Positions 9,273 through 19,305 are shown, numbered from the stretch's first letter. The stretch: DNA of 64,000 nucleotides from Acinetobacter rudis (GCF_031157835.1 NZ_JAVIDR010000004.1:62001-126000); one strand, 5' to 3'. Numbers and translations: made by a program. Notes: generated from the letters alone by a model not told the origin.

Positions 9273-9303
9273 AAAAGGTCAAAATTATGGCAATGAGCCT
9301 GAC

Positions 9304-9789
9304 TTAACGACCTGTTTTTTCTTTAATAAATTGACGTGCAATTTTAATCTTTTCTTTAATTGGTTTTGGTAGTTGTGGTTTTAGTAGACGTGAAGCCTGA
9401 TTGAACCAAACTAATAGGCTAAAGTCACCTTCCATTTTAATACTGCCATCTTGCATACCAGTCATAAATGCAGTTGGATCACCTTTGGCTAAGGTTTTGA
9501 CCCCATGCTCACTGTCTGAAAATTGAAGGATGAAATCGGCAGGTGTTTCTTGACCTGAGACAGTATCAATAGTGCCATTGTTAATAATAATTTGTCGTGC
9601 AAAACCAAGATCTGTACTGATTTGGATACGGAACTGACGGTCGTGAATTAATTCAATAAATTTGGGGCTGGTTTTAGCAAGCTGCTTCATGCGTAATGCA
9701 AGACCGAGTACCAATAAGTCGAGCGGATCAGTACTAACATCTACGATTGGTAGCTTCACCACAGGAATTGAAGAAAGTTTCATGAGCAT
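9304..9789 (-). CDS. SCP2 sterol-binding domain protein
   Basis: A 161-residue protein with an SCP2-like lipid-binding fold. The central part (about 55-140) carries the alternating strands typical of SCP2, e.g. DFILQFSDSEHGVKTLAKGDPTAFMTGMQDGSIKMEGDFSLLVWF. It resembles UbiJ/UbiT-type accessory proteins in size, but no ubi neighbours are present, so a ubiquinone role cannot be claimed. There is no signal peptide. The start is ATG 9789, with ATG 9783 an alternative. Confidence 0.75.
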   Translation of the reverse strand: MLMKLSSIPVVKLPIVDVSTDPLDLLVLGLALRMKQLAKTSPKFIELIHDRQFRIQISTDLGFARQIIINNGTIDTVSGQETPADFILQFSDSEHGVKTLAKGDPTAFMTGMQDGSIKMEGDFSLLVWFNQASRLLKPQLPKPIKEKIKIARQFIKEKTGR

Positions 9790-9967
9790 TACGCCTGTTG
9801 TTTTAATTCAAAAATATATCACCCATCCTAACATAAGTTAGATCTATACAATCAATGCTTTATATAACAAAAAATCAATGAAAAATGGTCAATTCCCTCT
9901 GCTTTTTCGATTGATTCCGTTAGATAAAAATTAAAATCTTTATCTTTGGTGGGCAAAAATTTAAAAG

Positions 9968-9989
9968 AGATCCTCTGAGGAGAGGATCT
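9968..9989 (-). terminator. Terminator hairpin after the 10045 gene
   Basis: AGATCCTCT and AGAGGATCT form a perfect 9-bp stem with a 4-nt loop. On the - strand it is followed by a T-rich tract. It lies 55 bp past the stop of the small membrane protein gene. Confidence 0.75.
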
Positions 9990-10044
9990 ATATTGTTGTT
10001 TTAGATTATCTATTGTTCATTTTGGTTGACTCAACTTTATCAAA

Positions 10045-10359
10045 TCACTCATCTTCGTAAACAGGTGTGTGTTCGATATAGCGGCGGTCCGCCATTGCTT
10101 TTTGTGCTCGGTTATCCGCAAACAGTAAGAATGCAATTAATCCAAGCATGGCTGTGCTAATCGCAGCCAAATAGCTATAAGCAATAGATATCTGAAAAAT
10201 GTTGTGTACACCAAAGCGGAGTCCTTCAATTAAACCCCAAAATAACATCCCTGCACACATAAACCCCAGCCAATGACGGTAAGGGGAGAAAAAAACAGCG
10301 ATCAACGCTACACCAATCAGAGCGAATCCAATGATCGTTGTAAATACTGCTGTTACCAT
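10045..10359 (-). CDS. Small inner-membrane protein of unknown function
   Basis: 104 residues with three predicted transmembrane helices (about residues 5-27, 34-52 and 62-85) and an acidic hydrophilic tail ending in PVYEDE. I chose ATG 10359 because a strong GGAGG site lies 5 bp upstream; a TTG at 10374 is the alternative. It is not recognised as any family. It stands alone with its own terminator. Confidence 0.7.
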   Translation of the reverse strand: MVTAVFTTIIGFALIGVALIAVFFSPYRHWLGFMCAGMLFWGLIEGLRFGVHNIFQISIAYSYLAAISTAMLGLIAFLLFADNRAQKAMADRRYIEHTPVYEDE

Positions 10360-10788
10360 AAAAACCTCCGTCAACTTTGATGATGGCTCAAATTTCTACC
10401 GGATCTCAAATACGTCTCTATTCATTTTGTTAGGCTGCATACTTACGAGTCTTCGCCGTGTATGTTGTGCATTATGCAGCGTTTCTACGATAAAAAAAGA
10501 GCGACTTCTGTCTAAGGCGACACATGCTGTCGCAACATTCTTTTGTCATTACATTTTTTTTTATACTCATTCCCTGTTGAAGATAATTCTAATCGGCATT
10601 GGCGTGTCATTACATAAAAATACCTAGTAATTTTCACGTAGATAGCGCTTTTTTTTAGACTGATGATGACATTGTTGATTTGTTATTCATATATGAAAAA
10701 AGCTGTAAATAGATAAAGATAAGTAGTTTTCACAACAAGAATGTAAAGGAGTCGTTACTATTCTTGCTGTGATGTTAGTTTTTCTTTT
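10360..10788. other. Intergenic region without a recognised gene
   Basis: These 429 bp lie between the start of the small membrane protein and the end of serB. A 6-bp stem hairpin (GCGACA/TGTCGC) is seen near 10517-10533. An open frame of 98 codons on + (10331-10627) overlaps the start of the real gene and has no recognisable product. No serB terminator with a clear T-run is obvious. Confidence 0.5.
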
Positions 10789-12009
10789 TTAAGCGCGACT
10801 TAAGTCCTTATCATGTACACCTAGAAGGTACAGCACACCATCTAAACCTACACTAGAAATAGCTTGGTTCGCATTTTCTCTGACCAATGGCTTAGCACGG
10901 AAGGCAACCCCAAGCCCAGCAATAGATAACATTGGCAAATCATTGGCACCATCACCAACAGCAATCGCTTGTTCTAAAGAGATCCCCATTCTCTGGGCAA
11001 GGCCACGGAGTAATTCCGCTTTGCGAGCACCATCAACAATCGCGCCTTTAACTTCACCAGTTACAATACCATCTTGAACATCTAAGATATTGGCATGTAC
11101 CTCATCTATACCCAGTTTTTCCTGTAAATACTCAGCAAAGAACTGGAAACCACCTGATAAAATTGCCGTTTTATAACCTAAAGATTTTAAGGTTGAGATC
11201 AAGCGCTCAGCACCTTCTGTAATGGTTAAACGCTCAGCAATTTTAGGCAATACACTTGCATCAAGGCCTTTAAGTAAGGCAACACGGGCACGGAAGCTTT
11301 GTTGGAAGTCTAGTTCTCCCTGCATCGCTCGCTCAGTGATTGCAGCGACCTGCTCTCCTACCCCAGCTTCAATAGCAAGTTCATCAATGACTTCTTGCTC
11401 AATGAGTGTAGAGTCCATATCAAAACATACTAAACGGCGGTTACGACGGTAAGCATTGTCCTCTTGTACAGCAACATCAATATTTGATGCAGAGGAAAGT
11501 CCTAAACAGGCAGCACGCATTGCTTGAGCATCAAGCATTTGCCCTTTAAGACCAAATTGAACACATGAACGTTTAGGTTCACTGTTGTTTGCATGTTGAT
11601 CAGGACGGCCTGAAAGACGGGTCACAGTTTCAATATTGAAGCCTTGGCTTGAAACGATATTAGTCACTGCTTGCAAGTGTGCTGCAGTGAGTTCAGGCGC
11701 TAAAGCAGTCACGATATAGCGTGTACGACCACCTTCACTTACCCATTGATCATAATCTGTGCATGAGATGGGTTTAAAGCGAACGGTGAGACCAATCTCA
11801 TGTGCTAGAATGAGGATGTCTTTCATTGCTAGAGCAGTTGCGGTCTGGTCATTGGATGAAACTACAATGCCGAGGGTTAACTGATTGTGAATAACAGCCT
11901 GCCCTACGTCCAAAATTTGTAAAGAATGTACGGACAACACCTGCATTAATCGGGTAAACTGATTCGGTTGGTCAGGTCCTAAAAATGATATAAGAATGAT
12001 TTCTCGCAT
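10789..12009 (-). CDS. serB: Phosphoserine phosphatase
   Basis: The last step of serine synthesis. At 406 residues it is longer than the 322-residue E. coli enzyme, with two N-terminal ACT-like domains (about 1-85 and 90-170). The HAD phosphatase domain has motif I CFDMDSTLIEQE (nucleophile Asp), ILSGGFQFF and the GDGANDLPM motif. I chose ATG 12009 (MREIILISFLGPD), the start conserved in the family, instead of an upstream ATG at 12063. It is divergent from a YtjB/Smp-like gene, as in E. coli. Confidence 0.93.
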   Translation of the reverse strand: MREIILISFLGPDQPNQFTRLMQVLSVHSLQILDVGQAVIHNQLTLGIVVSSNDQTATALAMKDILILAHEIGLTVRFKPISCTDYDQWVSEGGRTRYIVTALAPELTAAHLQAVTNIVSSQGFNIETVTRLSGRPDQHANNSEPKRSCVQFGLKGQMLDAQAMRAACLGLSSASNIDVAVQEDNAYRRNRRLVCFDMDSTLIEQEVIDELAIEAGVGEQVAAITERAMQGELDFQQSFRARVALLKGLDASVLPKIAERLTITEGAERLISTLKSLGYKTAILSGGFQFFAEYLQEKLGIDEVHANILDVQDGIVTGEVKGAIVDGARKAELLRGLAQRMGISLEQAIAVGDGANDLPMLSIAGLGVAFRAKPLVRENANQAISSVGLDGVLYLLGVHDKDLSRA

Positions 12010-12086
12010 GAATTGACTCGAGTCTGAGCTGCAACAATTGTTAGAATCATAATCGAAATTCAATATATTTTCTTTGGAAGTTTAAC

Positions 12087-13337
12087 TTGAATGCGCCAAG
12101 ACAAGGGCTATTTGCTAGCCTACTAATTATTAGCTTTGCTTTACATACCTGTTTGATGGTGTTAGCAACGACTCATCAACTGAATGAAAATCGTACCAAT
12201 CAGGGCCAGTTAATGACTAGTCAATTGGTGACAGACAGTATAGTTGAACTACAGCCTGCAAATACAGTTTCGTTGGCATTGTTAGCAAATCGCTATGCAA
12301 CGAATCCGAGTGTAGCCTCAATTCGTATTCTAGATGCGAATAAACAGGTGTTAGCAACCAGTGGTTTAGCCAAGACACGCCAAGGTGAAGTATTCTCACG
12401 TGATGCGATTTTAAACGATAAAAAGGTTGGCAGTGTTGAAATTGTACTGATTCAGCCGAGTATTGGTGAGATTCTACGTACACAATGGCTCACTATATTG
12501 TTATCTTTGTTGGTACATGGTCTATTATTTCTAGCTTATCGTGGGATTGCTCGTCCAACACGTAGTGAATATCTTACACGTCTAAATACCGAGGCACGTC
12601 TCAAACACGAAGTACAACAGCTAACAGAGGCATTAGCGCTAGAAAAATCCAGCAAAGCACTTGCGATTGCCCAAGCACAACAGCAAATCAAAGAGAAGTT
12701 TGAACCCAAAACGCCAGTAGTAACATTCGATGGTAATCAGACTTGTGTTGCATTAAATATTCAATTCTATGACCCTAAACAGCTGTTAAACACAGTCAAT
12801 AAATCTGTATCGACCCCATATTTTAATTTATGCCAGATTTTTCTAAATAAAAGTATTGAAAATTGTGCCCAACACTTTGATTTAAACCCACAAGATATTT
12901 TGCTCGATCAAGCATTTAATCAGCAAGGTGCGACTATTCATATAGATTCAGTTCATCCACAAGCTGCGCAATGTTTGGTGCTTATTGGTTCTGTTTTTCA
13001 GCTTTTATCTGATGTTTTATACAAACGTTACAGAGCAGATAAACGATTTGTACTGCAAACACGTTGTGCTGTAAGTAGCGAAGTGGAAGCAATGCAATTA
13101 AATGCAGTACAGGCTGCACAGCGTTTGACACATCATTTAATTGCCAAAGAAATGGCTTTGTATTTGAGCAATGATCTATTAAAACAAGTCAATGAACAGT
13201 ATCAATTAGTCGTGATGCCAAATCCATCTAATTTGCTTACACGTCATGCCTTTATGATTAATGGTATGAACAGTGAAAGTGCGAATCTAGTTGAGCAAAT
13301 GCGTACAGAGATTTTACAAGCGAAATCAGCTTCTTGA
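12087..13337 (+). CDS. Membrane protein with periplasmic sensor-like loop (YtjB/Smp-like)
   Basis: 416 residues: a transmembrane helix at about 9-28, a periplasmic loop of about 100 residues (LLANRYATNPSVASIRILD), a second helix at about 135-152, a charged coiled-coil stretch (about 165-205), and a cytoplasmic domain without a recognised enzyme motif. The start is TTG with GGAAG 6 bp upstream. Gene position, divergent from serB, matches ytjB (smp) in E. coli. The role is unknown. Confidence 0.75.
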   Translation: MNAPRQGLFASLLIISFALHTCLMVLATTHQLNENRTNQGQLMTSQLVTDSIVELQPANTVSLALLANRYATNPSVASIRILDANKQVLATSGLAKTRQGEVFSRDAILNDKKVGSVEIVLIQPSIGEILRTQWLTILLSLLVHGLLFLAYRGIARPTRSEYLTRLNTEARLKHEVQQLTEALALEKSSKALAIAQAQQQIKEKFEPKTPVVTFDGNQTCVALNIQFYDPKQLLNTVNKSVSTPYFNLCQIFLNKSIENCAQHFDLNPQDILLDQAFNQQGATIHIDSVHPQAAQCLVLIGSVFQLLSDVLYKRYRADKRFVLQTRCAVSSEVEAMQLNAVQAAQRLTHHLIAKEMALYLSNDLLKQVNEQYQLVVMPNPSNLLTRHAFMINGMNSESANLVEQMRTEILQAKSAS

Positions 13338-13396
13338 ATTGTTAAATTTCATTGAGTCGGAGAGAGGCGTAATTTACTCATCTGACTTTAAAGATT

Positions 13397-13438
13397 AAAC
13401 CTAGACATGATCTTCTGACATGTTTAGGTTTTTTTTTG
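13397..13438 (+). terminator. Terminator after the YtjB-like gene
   Basis: AAACCTAGACATG pairs with CATGTTTAGGTTT (one mismatch), followed by a run of T. It ends the serB-divergent transcript before purE. Confidence 0.75.
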
Positions 13439-13601
13439 CGTCATGGTCAAAAATAAGATTGTCATAAAAAAATCACATTTAGTTGATTGTATAGCCGTTC
13501 TTATAGGCAGAATCAGTTTATAATGGTGAGCTTCTAATTCATTTAAAGCTTGGCTCTCGTCGAGATTTAACACGACTCACTTAGTCTCTGGAACATTAGC
13601 A

Positions 13602-14117
13602 ATGAATGCGGACGCAGCTACAAACACGCAACCTCTTGTCGGAATTATCATGGGTTCTCAATCTGATTGGGCAACTCTCGAACACACTGCCAATATGCTT
13701 AAGCAACTTGGTGTCCCTTTTGAAGCTGAAGTAGTCTCTGCTCATCGTACTCCAGATCGACTTTTTGAATATGCTGAAACAGCACGTGATCGTGGTATAC
13801 AGGTGATTATTGCTGGTGCTGGAGGTGCTGCACATTTACCTGGTATGTGTGCAGCAAAAACAGATTTGCCTGTATTGGGTGTGCCAGTGAAATCTTCGAT
13901 TTTAAATGGTGTAGATTCTTTGTTGTCCATTGTACAAATGCCAGCAGGTATTGCTGTGGGTACTTTAGCAATAGGTCCAGCAGGTGCAAGTAATGCAGCC
14001 ATTATGGCAGCACAGATTTTAGGTTTAACTCGCCCTGAAATTGCAGCAAATGTGGCAGCTTTTCGAACCGCGCAAACTGAAAAAGTTTCAAACAACAATA
14101 TACCTGGCCAAATCTAA
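13602..14117 (+). CDS. purE: 5-(carboxyamino)imidazole ribonucleotide mutase
   Basis: Class I PurE in de novo purine synthesis; it moves the carboxylate of N5-CAIR to make CAIR. The 171 residues carry the signature GSQSDW near residue 18, SAHRTP near 46 and [10 protein letters not shown] near 75. purK follows after 11 bp, forming the classic purEK operon. A 264-bp gap with a terminator for the previous gene lies upstream. Confidence 0.96.
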   Translation: MNADAATNTQPLVGIIMGSQSDWATLEHTANMLKQLGVPFEAEVVSAHRTPDRLFEYAETARDRGIQVIIAGAGGAAHLPGMCAAKTDLPVLGVPVKSSILNGVDSLLSIVQMPAGIAVGTLAIGPAGASNAAIMAAQILGLTRPEIAANVAAFRTAQTEKVSNNNIPGQI

Positions 14118-14128
14118 GGATCGAGATC

Positions 14129-15256
14129 ATGGATAAAACCATCGGTATTTTTGGTGGCGGTCAGTTGGGTCGTATGATGGCTCAAGCAGCATTGCCACTG
14201 AATATTCAATGTACTTTTTTTGAGGCCAAACAAGACTGTCCAGCAGCTCAACTTGGTCAAGTAATTGAAAGTGAAGCAGATCAAGCGATTGAAACTTTTA
14301 TCAATAGTGCAGATGTCTTTAGTCTTGAGTTTGAGAATACGCCGCTAGCTGATGTTGATCAATTGACGAAGAAGAAACAGATTCACCCTCCTCGTCAAGC
14401 ACTCGCTATTGCACAAAATCGATTGTTAGAAAAAGCGTTGTTCGATCAACTTGAAATCCCTGTTGCTGCTTATCGTGCAGTTGATTCATTACAAAGTTTA
14501 GAACAAGCTGTACGTGATCTGGGGTTGCCTATTGTACTGAAAACTGCGACAGGTGGTTATGATGGAAAGGGTCAATTTGTACTTCGTTCAGAAGATCAAA
14601 TTTCTCAGGCTTGGGCAGAGCTTGGGCCTGCAAAAAGCCTAATAGCAGAAAGTTTTGTTCGCTTTAGTCGAGAAGTCTCTATTATTGCTGTTCGTGGCCA
14701 AGATGGTAATGTAAAAACTTGGCCTTTAGCAGAAAACCACCACTACCACGGAATTTTGTCGCATTCGATTGTACCTGCACCAAATAGTGCTGAATTACAG
14801 GGTGTTGCACAAGACTATATCACTCGATTACTTAATCATCTCGACTATGTTGGTGTATTGACTCTTGAGTTGTTTGTAACAGAACAAGGGTTGTATGCAA
14901 ATGAGATGGCACCTCGTGTACATAACTCAGGGCATTGGTCTATTGAGGGAGCAGTATGCTCGCAGTTTGAGAATCATATTCGAGCTGTAGCGGGTTTACC
15001 TTTAGGCTCAACTGAGCTTGTTCGCCCAACTGTAATGGTTAATGTCATAGGTCGATATCCTGAAACAGCAGCTGTGTTAGCGTTGTCGGGTGCACATTTG
15101 CATTTGTACAACAAGACAGAGCGAGCTGGTCGTAAAATTGGTCATATTACGTTAATGCCAACAGACAGCGCACAACTTACTTATTTATGTCAGCAGTTAG
15201 CAAAAATTTTGCCTGAACCTTTAGCATTAACCGCTGATATGCAGATTGAGTTGTAA
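14129..15256 (+). CDS. purK: 5-(carboxyamino)imidazole ribonucleotide synthase
   Basis: An ATP-grasp enzyme that makes N5-CAIR from AIR, bicarbonate and ATP, feeding PurE. The 375 residues show the N-terminal GGGQLGRMM (about 9-17), the ATP-grasp KTATGGYDGKGQ (about 147) and the metal-binding EMAPRVHNSGH (about 262). It is in an operon with purE, 11 bp upstream. Confidence 0.96.
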   Translation: MDKTIGIFGGGQLGRMMAQAALPLNIQCTFFEAKQDCPAAQLGQVIESEADQAIETFINSADVFSLEFENTPLADVDQLTKKKQIHPPRQALAIAQNRLLEKALFDQLEIPVAAYRAVDSLQSLEQAVRDLGLPIVLKTATGGYDGKGQFVLRSEDQISQAWAELGPAKSLIAESFVRFSREVSIIAVRGQDGNVKTWPLAENHHYHGILSHSIVPAPNSAELQGVAQDYITRLLNHLDYVGVLTLELFVTEQGLYANEMAPRVHNSGHWSIEGAVCSQFENHIRAVAGLPLGSTELVRPTVMVNVIGRYPETAAVLALSGAHLHLYNKTERAGRKIGHITLMPTDSAQLTYLCQQLAKILPEPLALTADMQIEL

Positions 15257-15286
15257 ACTCAATCACTATGTAATAAGGATTGGACA

Positions 15287-15748
15287 ATGAAGTATCTGAT
15301 CAGTGCATGTTTACTTGGTCAAGCAGTCCGTTATGATGGTGGACATTGTTTGGTGCATGAACTACAGCAGTTACTTGCAACAGGTCAAGCTGTTGCTTTT
15401 TGTCCAGAGGTAGCGGGTGGGCTAAGTACCCCTCGGCTACCTGCTGAAATTGTGGCTGGTCATGGTCAAGCTGTACTCGCAGGTCAGGCAAAAGTTTTGG
15501 ATAGCATGGGGCAAGATGTCACAGCTGCTTTTATCTTAGGTGCAGAGCGTTGTTTGGCATTGGCATTGCAGCATCAGGTCACTCATGTTGTGTTAAAAGC
15601 GAATAGTCCTTCTTGCGGCTCAACACATATTTATAATGGTCATTTTAATGGGCAGAAAATAGAAGGCCAAGGGGTCACTGCGGCATTGTTGAGTCAGCAT
15701 GGTTTTCAGGTTATGAGTGAGCAAGAATTTTTACAACAATTAGCATGA
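15287..15748 (+). CDS. DUF523 family protein
   Basis: A 153-residue protein whose N-terminus MKYLISACLLGQAVRYDGGH and central LKANSPSCGSTHIYNG are the DUF523 signature. The conserved Cys pair (SACLLG, SPSCGS) suggests a metal or sulfur role, but the function is not known. It lies 30 bp after purK in the same direction, so it may be cotranscribed. Confidence 0.85.
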   Translation: MKYLISACLLGQAVRYDGGHCLVHELQQLLATGQAVAFCPEVAGGLSTPRLPAEIVAGHGQAVLAGQAKVLDSMGQDVTAAFILGAERCLALALQHQVTHVVLKANSPSCGSTHIYNGHFNGQKIEGQGVTAALLSQHGFQVMSEQEFLQQLA

Positions 15749-15755
15749 TCGCTTG

Positions 15756-16436
15756 TCACTGATAGTATTCTGAGGCTGGATAGTACTTTACGGTCTGTGT
15801 CCATTTGCCATTGATTAACACTCGATCCGTCACTTTCACTTGATTTTTCGAACTGGAAGTTTGGTCCTCAATAAACTCTCTTACTAAAATAAGTTCCTGC
15901 TCTGGCTTGATTAGATATTCTGCACGAACACGGTAACAACACCCCGATTTATACTGGCTAACAATACGTTTTTGATGTGGATCGAGTTGAAACATACCTA
16001 AATTTTCTGCGGTTAATTCAGATAATTCTTCGTTATAAACAAATTTTTTCCAGTGCTCATTAAAAATATAAATATCGTAGCTAGGACCACTATAGGCATT
16101 TGCATTACCGTTGTGAATTGCCAGATCTTCACTGCCATCAAAATTAAAATCTTTAAACATAATGATGTTTTTTTCATTTTTTGGTATTGAGTTCGGTGAG
16201 TCTTGTTCTAGATGCAAGATGAGGTCATCAGATTCAATTTGTTGTAGGACATGGTCTGTATCTTTCTCATACAGGGTAATCGTGGCTGGCCCTTGGCATT
16301 TTGACTGTTGGCATGGTATTTCAATTTTGACATCAAAATGCTTGGAACTTCTGTTAAAGCTAAATTGCTGTGCTTGAACGGTAGTGGAAGCGGCACAAAT
16401 GAGACTAGTTGATAATGTTACAGCTATTTTTTTCAT
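15756..16436 (-). CDS. Exported protein, FG-GAP/XAC2610-like
   Basis: 226 residues beginning with a signal peptide (MKKIAVTLSTSLICAASTTVQAQ). The centre contains FKDFNFDGSEDLAIHNGNANAYSGPSYDIY, a calcium-binding-like DFNFDGxxD motif found in FG-GAP and XAC2610-type proteins. I chose ATG 16436, which has AAGGAG about 10 bp upstream; the open frame continues 50 codons upstream into the next gene and is not credible as coding. Probably periplasmic; the role is unknown. Confidence 0.75.
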   Translation of the reverse strand: MKKIAVTLSTSLICAASTTVQAQQFSFNRSSKHFDVKIEIPCQQSKCQGPATITLYEKDTDHVLQQIESDDLILHLEQDSPNSIPKNEKNIIMFKDFNFDGSEDLAIHNGNANAYSGPSYDIYIFNEHWKKFVYNEELSELTAENLGMFQLDPHQKRIVSQYKSGCCYRVRAEYLIKPEQELILVREFIEDQTSSSKNQVKVTDRVLINGKWTQTVKYYPASEYYQ

Positions 16437-16443
16437 CTTGTGC

Positions 16444-17391
16444 CTACTCCTTTTGAGGTGTTTTATTTGTTTTCGTAGCCCAATAACTGGCCAAAGCGGG
16501 GCCTGATATATTGTGCCACAGGCTGAAAATTGCACTGGGTAATGCAGTAAGAGGTGATGCTGCAAAATGAACTGTTGCAAGCGCAACCCCTAGGCCTGAG
16601 TTTTGCATGCCGACCTCAACAGACACGGCCTTACAATCGGCATATTCTAATTTAAAACAGCGAGCGGCATAAAAGCCCAATAAATAGCCTAGTGTGTTAT
16701 GAAGCATAACAACAGCAAGTACCAACAAACCCGATTGCAAAATAGCTGCTTTACTCGCAGCAATGATTGCAGCAACAATCAACACAATAGCTACAACAGA
16801 AATAATCGGCATCGCTTGAATTGAATGCTCAACTTGATGTTTAAATAACATGCGTGTAATTAGGCCCAAGAAAATGGGGATGAGCACCACCTGTAAAATT
16901 GAGATCAACATTGAACTTGCATCAATTTCAATCCATTGGCTAGCCAATAGATAAAAAATAAATGGCGTTAGAATGGGAGCCAGTAAAGTCGAAACTAAGG
17001 TACATGCAATGGATAAAGCTGTATTTCCTTTGGCCATGTAGGTAATGACATTTGAGGCTGTTCCACCAGGACAACAGCCTACTAAAATGACACCAATTGC
17101 AATTTCACTAGGTAGAGCAAGTAATCGACAGAGTGCATATGCGAGAACTGGCATAATGATAAATTGAGCCAAGACTCCAATGAATACAGCTTTTGGTTGA
17201 TGAACAACACTCTTAAAATCAGCAGGCGTCATGGTCATGCCCATACCAAACATAATAATGCCGAGCATGATCGTGATATAGGACTTGAGCCATATAAATG
17301 CTTCGGGGAAGCACAGTGCTATTGCTGCAAAAAATATTACCCACAAGGCAAATGTTTTTTGAATAAAAGCACTAAATGCTGCTAATTTCAT
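16444..17391 (-). CDS. Bile acid:sodium symporter family transporter
   Basis: 315 residues with about nine to ten transmembrane helices. Family motifs are seen: the MFGMGMTMTPADF stretch near residue 50 and CCPGGTASNVITYMAKGN near residue 110, which holds the sodium-site region, and later EVGMQNSGLGVALA. Bacterial members carry pantoate, pyruvate or other organic anions. The substrate is not evident. It lies 7 bp upstream of the exported protein gene and 24 bp downstream of pncA. Confidence 0.88.
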   Translation of the reverse strand: MKLAAFSAFIQKTFALWVIFFAAIALCFPEAFIWLKSYITIMLGIIMFGMGMTMTPADFKSVVHQPKAVFIGVLAQFIIMPVLAYALCRLLALPSEIAIGVILVGCCPGGTASNVITYMAKGNTALSIACTLVSTLLAPILTPFIFYLLASQWIEIDASSMLISILQVVLIPIFLGLITRMLFKHQVEHSIQAMPIISVVAIVLIVAAIIAASKAAILQSGLLVLAVVMLHNTLGYLLGFYAARCFKLEYADCKAVSVEVGMQNSGLGVALATVHFAASPLTALPSAIFSLWHNISGPALASYWATKTNKTPQKE

Positions 17392-17415
17392 GACTACTCC
17401 TTAGGCATGCAGGAT

Positions 17416-18042
17416 TTAGCTAAAAGATTTGAGATAGGTGTGTTTTACACCATGTTGGCGCATATCCTGCCACGCATGTTGTAGTGAGCCATTATGGTCA
17501 ATTGCTTTACAAGCATCAGCGATGACATAACATTCAAAACCGAGCTTACACGCATCAATTGCGGTCCATGCAACACAAAAATCTGTTGCTATACCAACAA
17601 CATATACTGTTGTGATTTGATGCGCATGTAAATAGGCGGCTAAACCTGTACTGGTTTTATGATCTGCTTCTAAAAAAGCTGAGTAACTATCGATATGTGA
17701 ATGCCAGCCCTTTCTCAAAATTAATTGTGCATGTGGAATATTGAGATCAGGATGGAATGCAGCGTCATCTGTTGCTTGGATACAGTGATCTGGCCATAAG
17801 GTTTGCGTACTGTAACTTAATTGAATCTTATCATACACTTTTTGCGTAGGATGCTGACTTGCAAAAGAAATGTGGTTTTGAGGATGCCAGTCCTGAGTTA
17901 AAACCACATGTTCGAAAGACTGTGCAATTTTATTGATATTAGGAATAATTTCGTTTGCATGAGCAATAGCTAAATTACCACCGGGGCAAAATCCTTTTTG
18001 TACATCGACGACAATCAGTACACTACCCTGTTGTTTTGGCAT
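17416..18042 (-). CDS. pncA: Nicotinamidase (bifunctional nicotinamidase/pyrazinamidase type)
   Basis: Hydrolyses nicotinamide to nicotinate for NAD salvage, feeding PncB (6065-7279). 208 residues. The cysteine-hydrolase triad is visible: Asp in VVDVQKGF (residue 10), Lys in ILRKGWH and Cys in GIATDFCVAWTA; metal ligands are in TQDWHPQNHISF. It is followed by the transporter gene after 24 bp. Confidence 0.93.
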   Translation of the reverse strand: MPKQQGSVLIVVDVQKGFCPGGNLAIAHANEIIPNINKIAQSFEHVVLTQDWHPQNHISFASQHPTQKVYDKIQLSYSTQTLWPDHCIQATDDAAFHPDLNIPHAQLILRKGWHSHIDSYSAFLEADHKTSTGLAAYLHAHQITTVYVVGIATDFCVAWTAIDACKLGFECYVIADACKAIDHNGSLQHAWQDMRQHGVKHTYLKSFS

Positions 18043-18396
18043 TGTAATTTCCTCTTGATGAAGTTTAGATGTTGGTTGTTTTCTACACTATTGTAGCGCC
18101 GAGTTGATAAAACGGAAATTGTACAATAATCATGTTTGCTGTGGGTAAGGATCGATTGCAAGTCGATTCACTACCATAAATTGAAGTTTGGCTTTAATCT
18201 TGTGTGAGTTTTGCTAAAGTTTTTGCATGCATAGACTAAATGATATTGTTCTGTCTCGCTGAATCAGTCATAATTTGCGTAAGCATTACTCAATTGATCA
18301 ACCTTATTGATTTTGCTTAAAATCAAAAAACTGCTCCCCATCCACATTTTCGTTATTTCTATTTCCTTTGGATGGACAAATAGGATTTTTTTTAAA

Positions 18397-19296
18397 ATGA
18401 CTCAGCAAGCACTCCAGATTCAAGGTTCAATTGTCGCAATTGTCACGCCCATGTTTGAAGATGGCAGCGTCGATTGGAAGAGCCTCGAAAAGCTGGTGGA
18501 GTGGCATATAAAGCAAGGAACAGCCAGTATTGTTGCTGTTGGTACCACAGGTGAACCATCAACTTTGAGCATGGAAGAACATGCCAAAGTGATTAAAGAA
18601 ATTATTCGTGTGGCCAATAAACGCATTCCCGTTATTGCAGGTACTGGTGCTAACTCAACACATGAAGCAATTGAGTTAACCAAAGAAGCAAAAGCGCTTG
18701 GTGCTGATGCTGCACTATTGGTTACACCTTACTATAATAAGCCGACCCAAGAAGGTCTCTATCAGCATTTTAAAGCAGTTGCCGCAGCTGTTGATTTACC
18801 TATTGTTTTGTATAACGTTCCAGGTCGTACTGGCGTAGATATGCAAAATGAAACGATCATTCGTTTGGCAGACATTAAAAATATTATTGGTATCAAAGAT
18901 GCCACAGGTGATTTGGTTCGTGGTAAGGCTCTAATAGAAGCATTGCGTGATAAACAAATGAATGTTTATTCAGGTGATGATGAAACTGCGTCTCAATTGA
19001 TTGCTCTTGGTGCACAAGGTAATATTTCAGTAACAGCAAATGTTGTACCTGACTTAATGAGTCAATTGTGTGCAGCTGCATTTGCTGGTGATCAAGCATT
19101 GACTGAGCAGCTGAATAGCAAGGTTGCAAATTTAAACAATATTTTATTTTGCGAATCGAACCCAATTCCAGTCAAATGGGCATTATACGAAATGGGATTA
19201 ATTGGTTCTGGCATTCGCCTACCACTGACGCCTTTGGCTGAACAATACCGTACGCCGCTGCGTGAAGAATTAAAAGCAGTTGGTGTCATTAAATAA
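18397..19296 (+). CDS. dapA: 4-hydroxy-tetrahydrodipicolinate synthase
   Basis: The first committed step of the lysine/diaminopimelate pathway, condensing pyruvate with aspartate semialdehyde. 299 residues. The GTTGEPSTL motif, YYNKPTQEGLYQHF and the Schiff-base Lys in IIGIKDATGD are visible, with the catalytic Tyr in VLYNVPGRT. I chose ATG 18397 with AGGA upstream; an open frame continues 30 codons further upstream but is not conserved-looking. dapA, a bamC-like gene and purC follow in the same order as in E. coli. Confidence 0.96.
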   Translation: MTQQALQIQGSIVAIVTPMFEDGSVDWKSLEKLVEWHIKQGTASIVAVGTTGEPSTLSMEEHAKVIKEIIRVANKRIPVIAGTGANSTHEAIELTKEAKALGADAALLVTPYYNKPTQEGLYQHFKAVAAAVDLPIVLYNVPGRTGVDMQNETIIRLADIKNIIGIKDATGDLVRGKALIEALRDKQMNVYSGDDETASQLIALGAQGNISVTANVVPDLMSQLCAAAFAGDQALTEQLNSKVANLNNILFCESNPIPVKWALYEMGLIGSGIRLPLTPLAEQYRTPLREELKAVGVIK

Positions 19297-19305
19297 GAGC
19301 AAAAT

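Noticed and set aside
10331..10627. 98-codon + strand ORF
   Set aside because: It overlaps the start of the membrane protein gene that has a strong ribosome site, has low-complexity composition and no recognisable motif.
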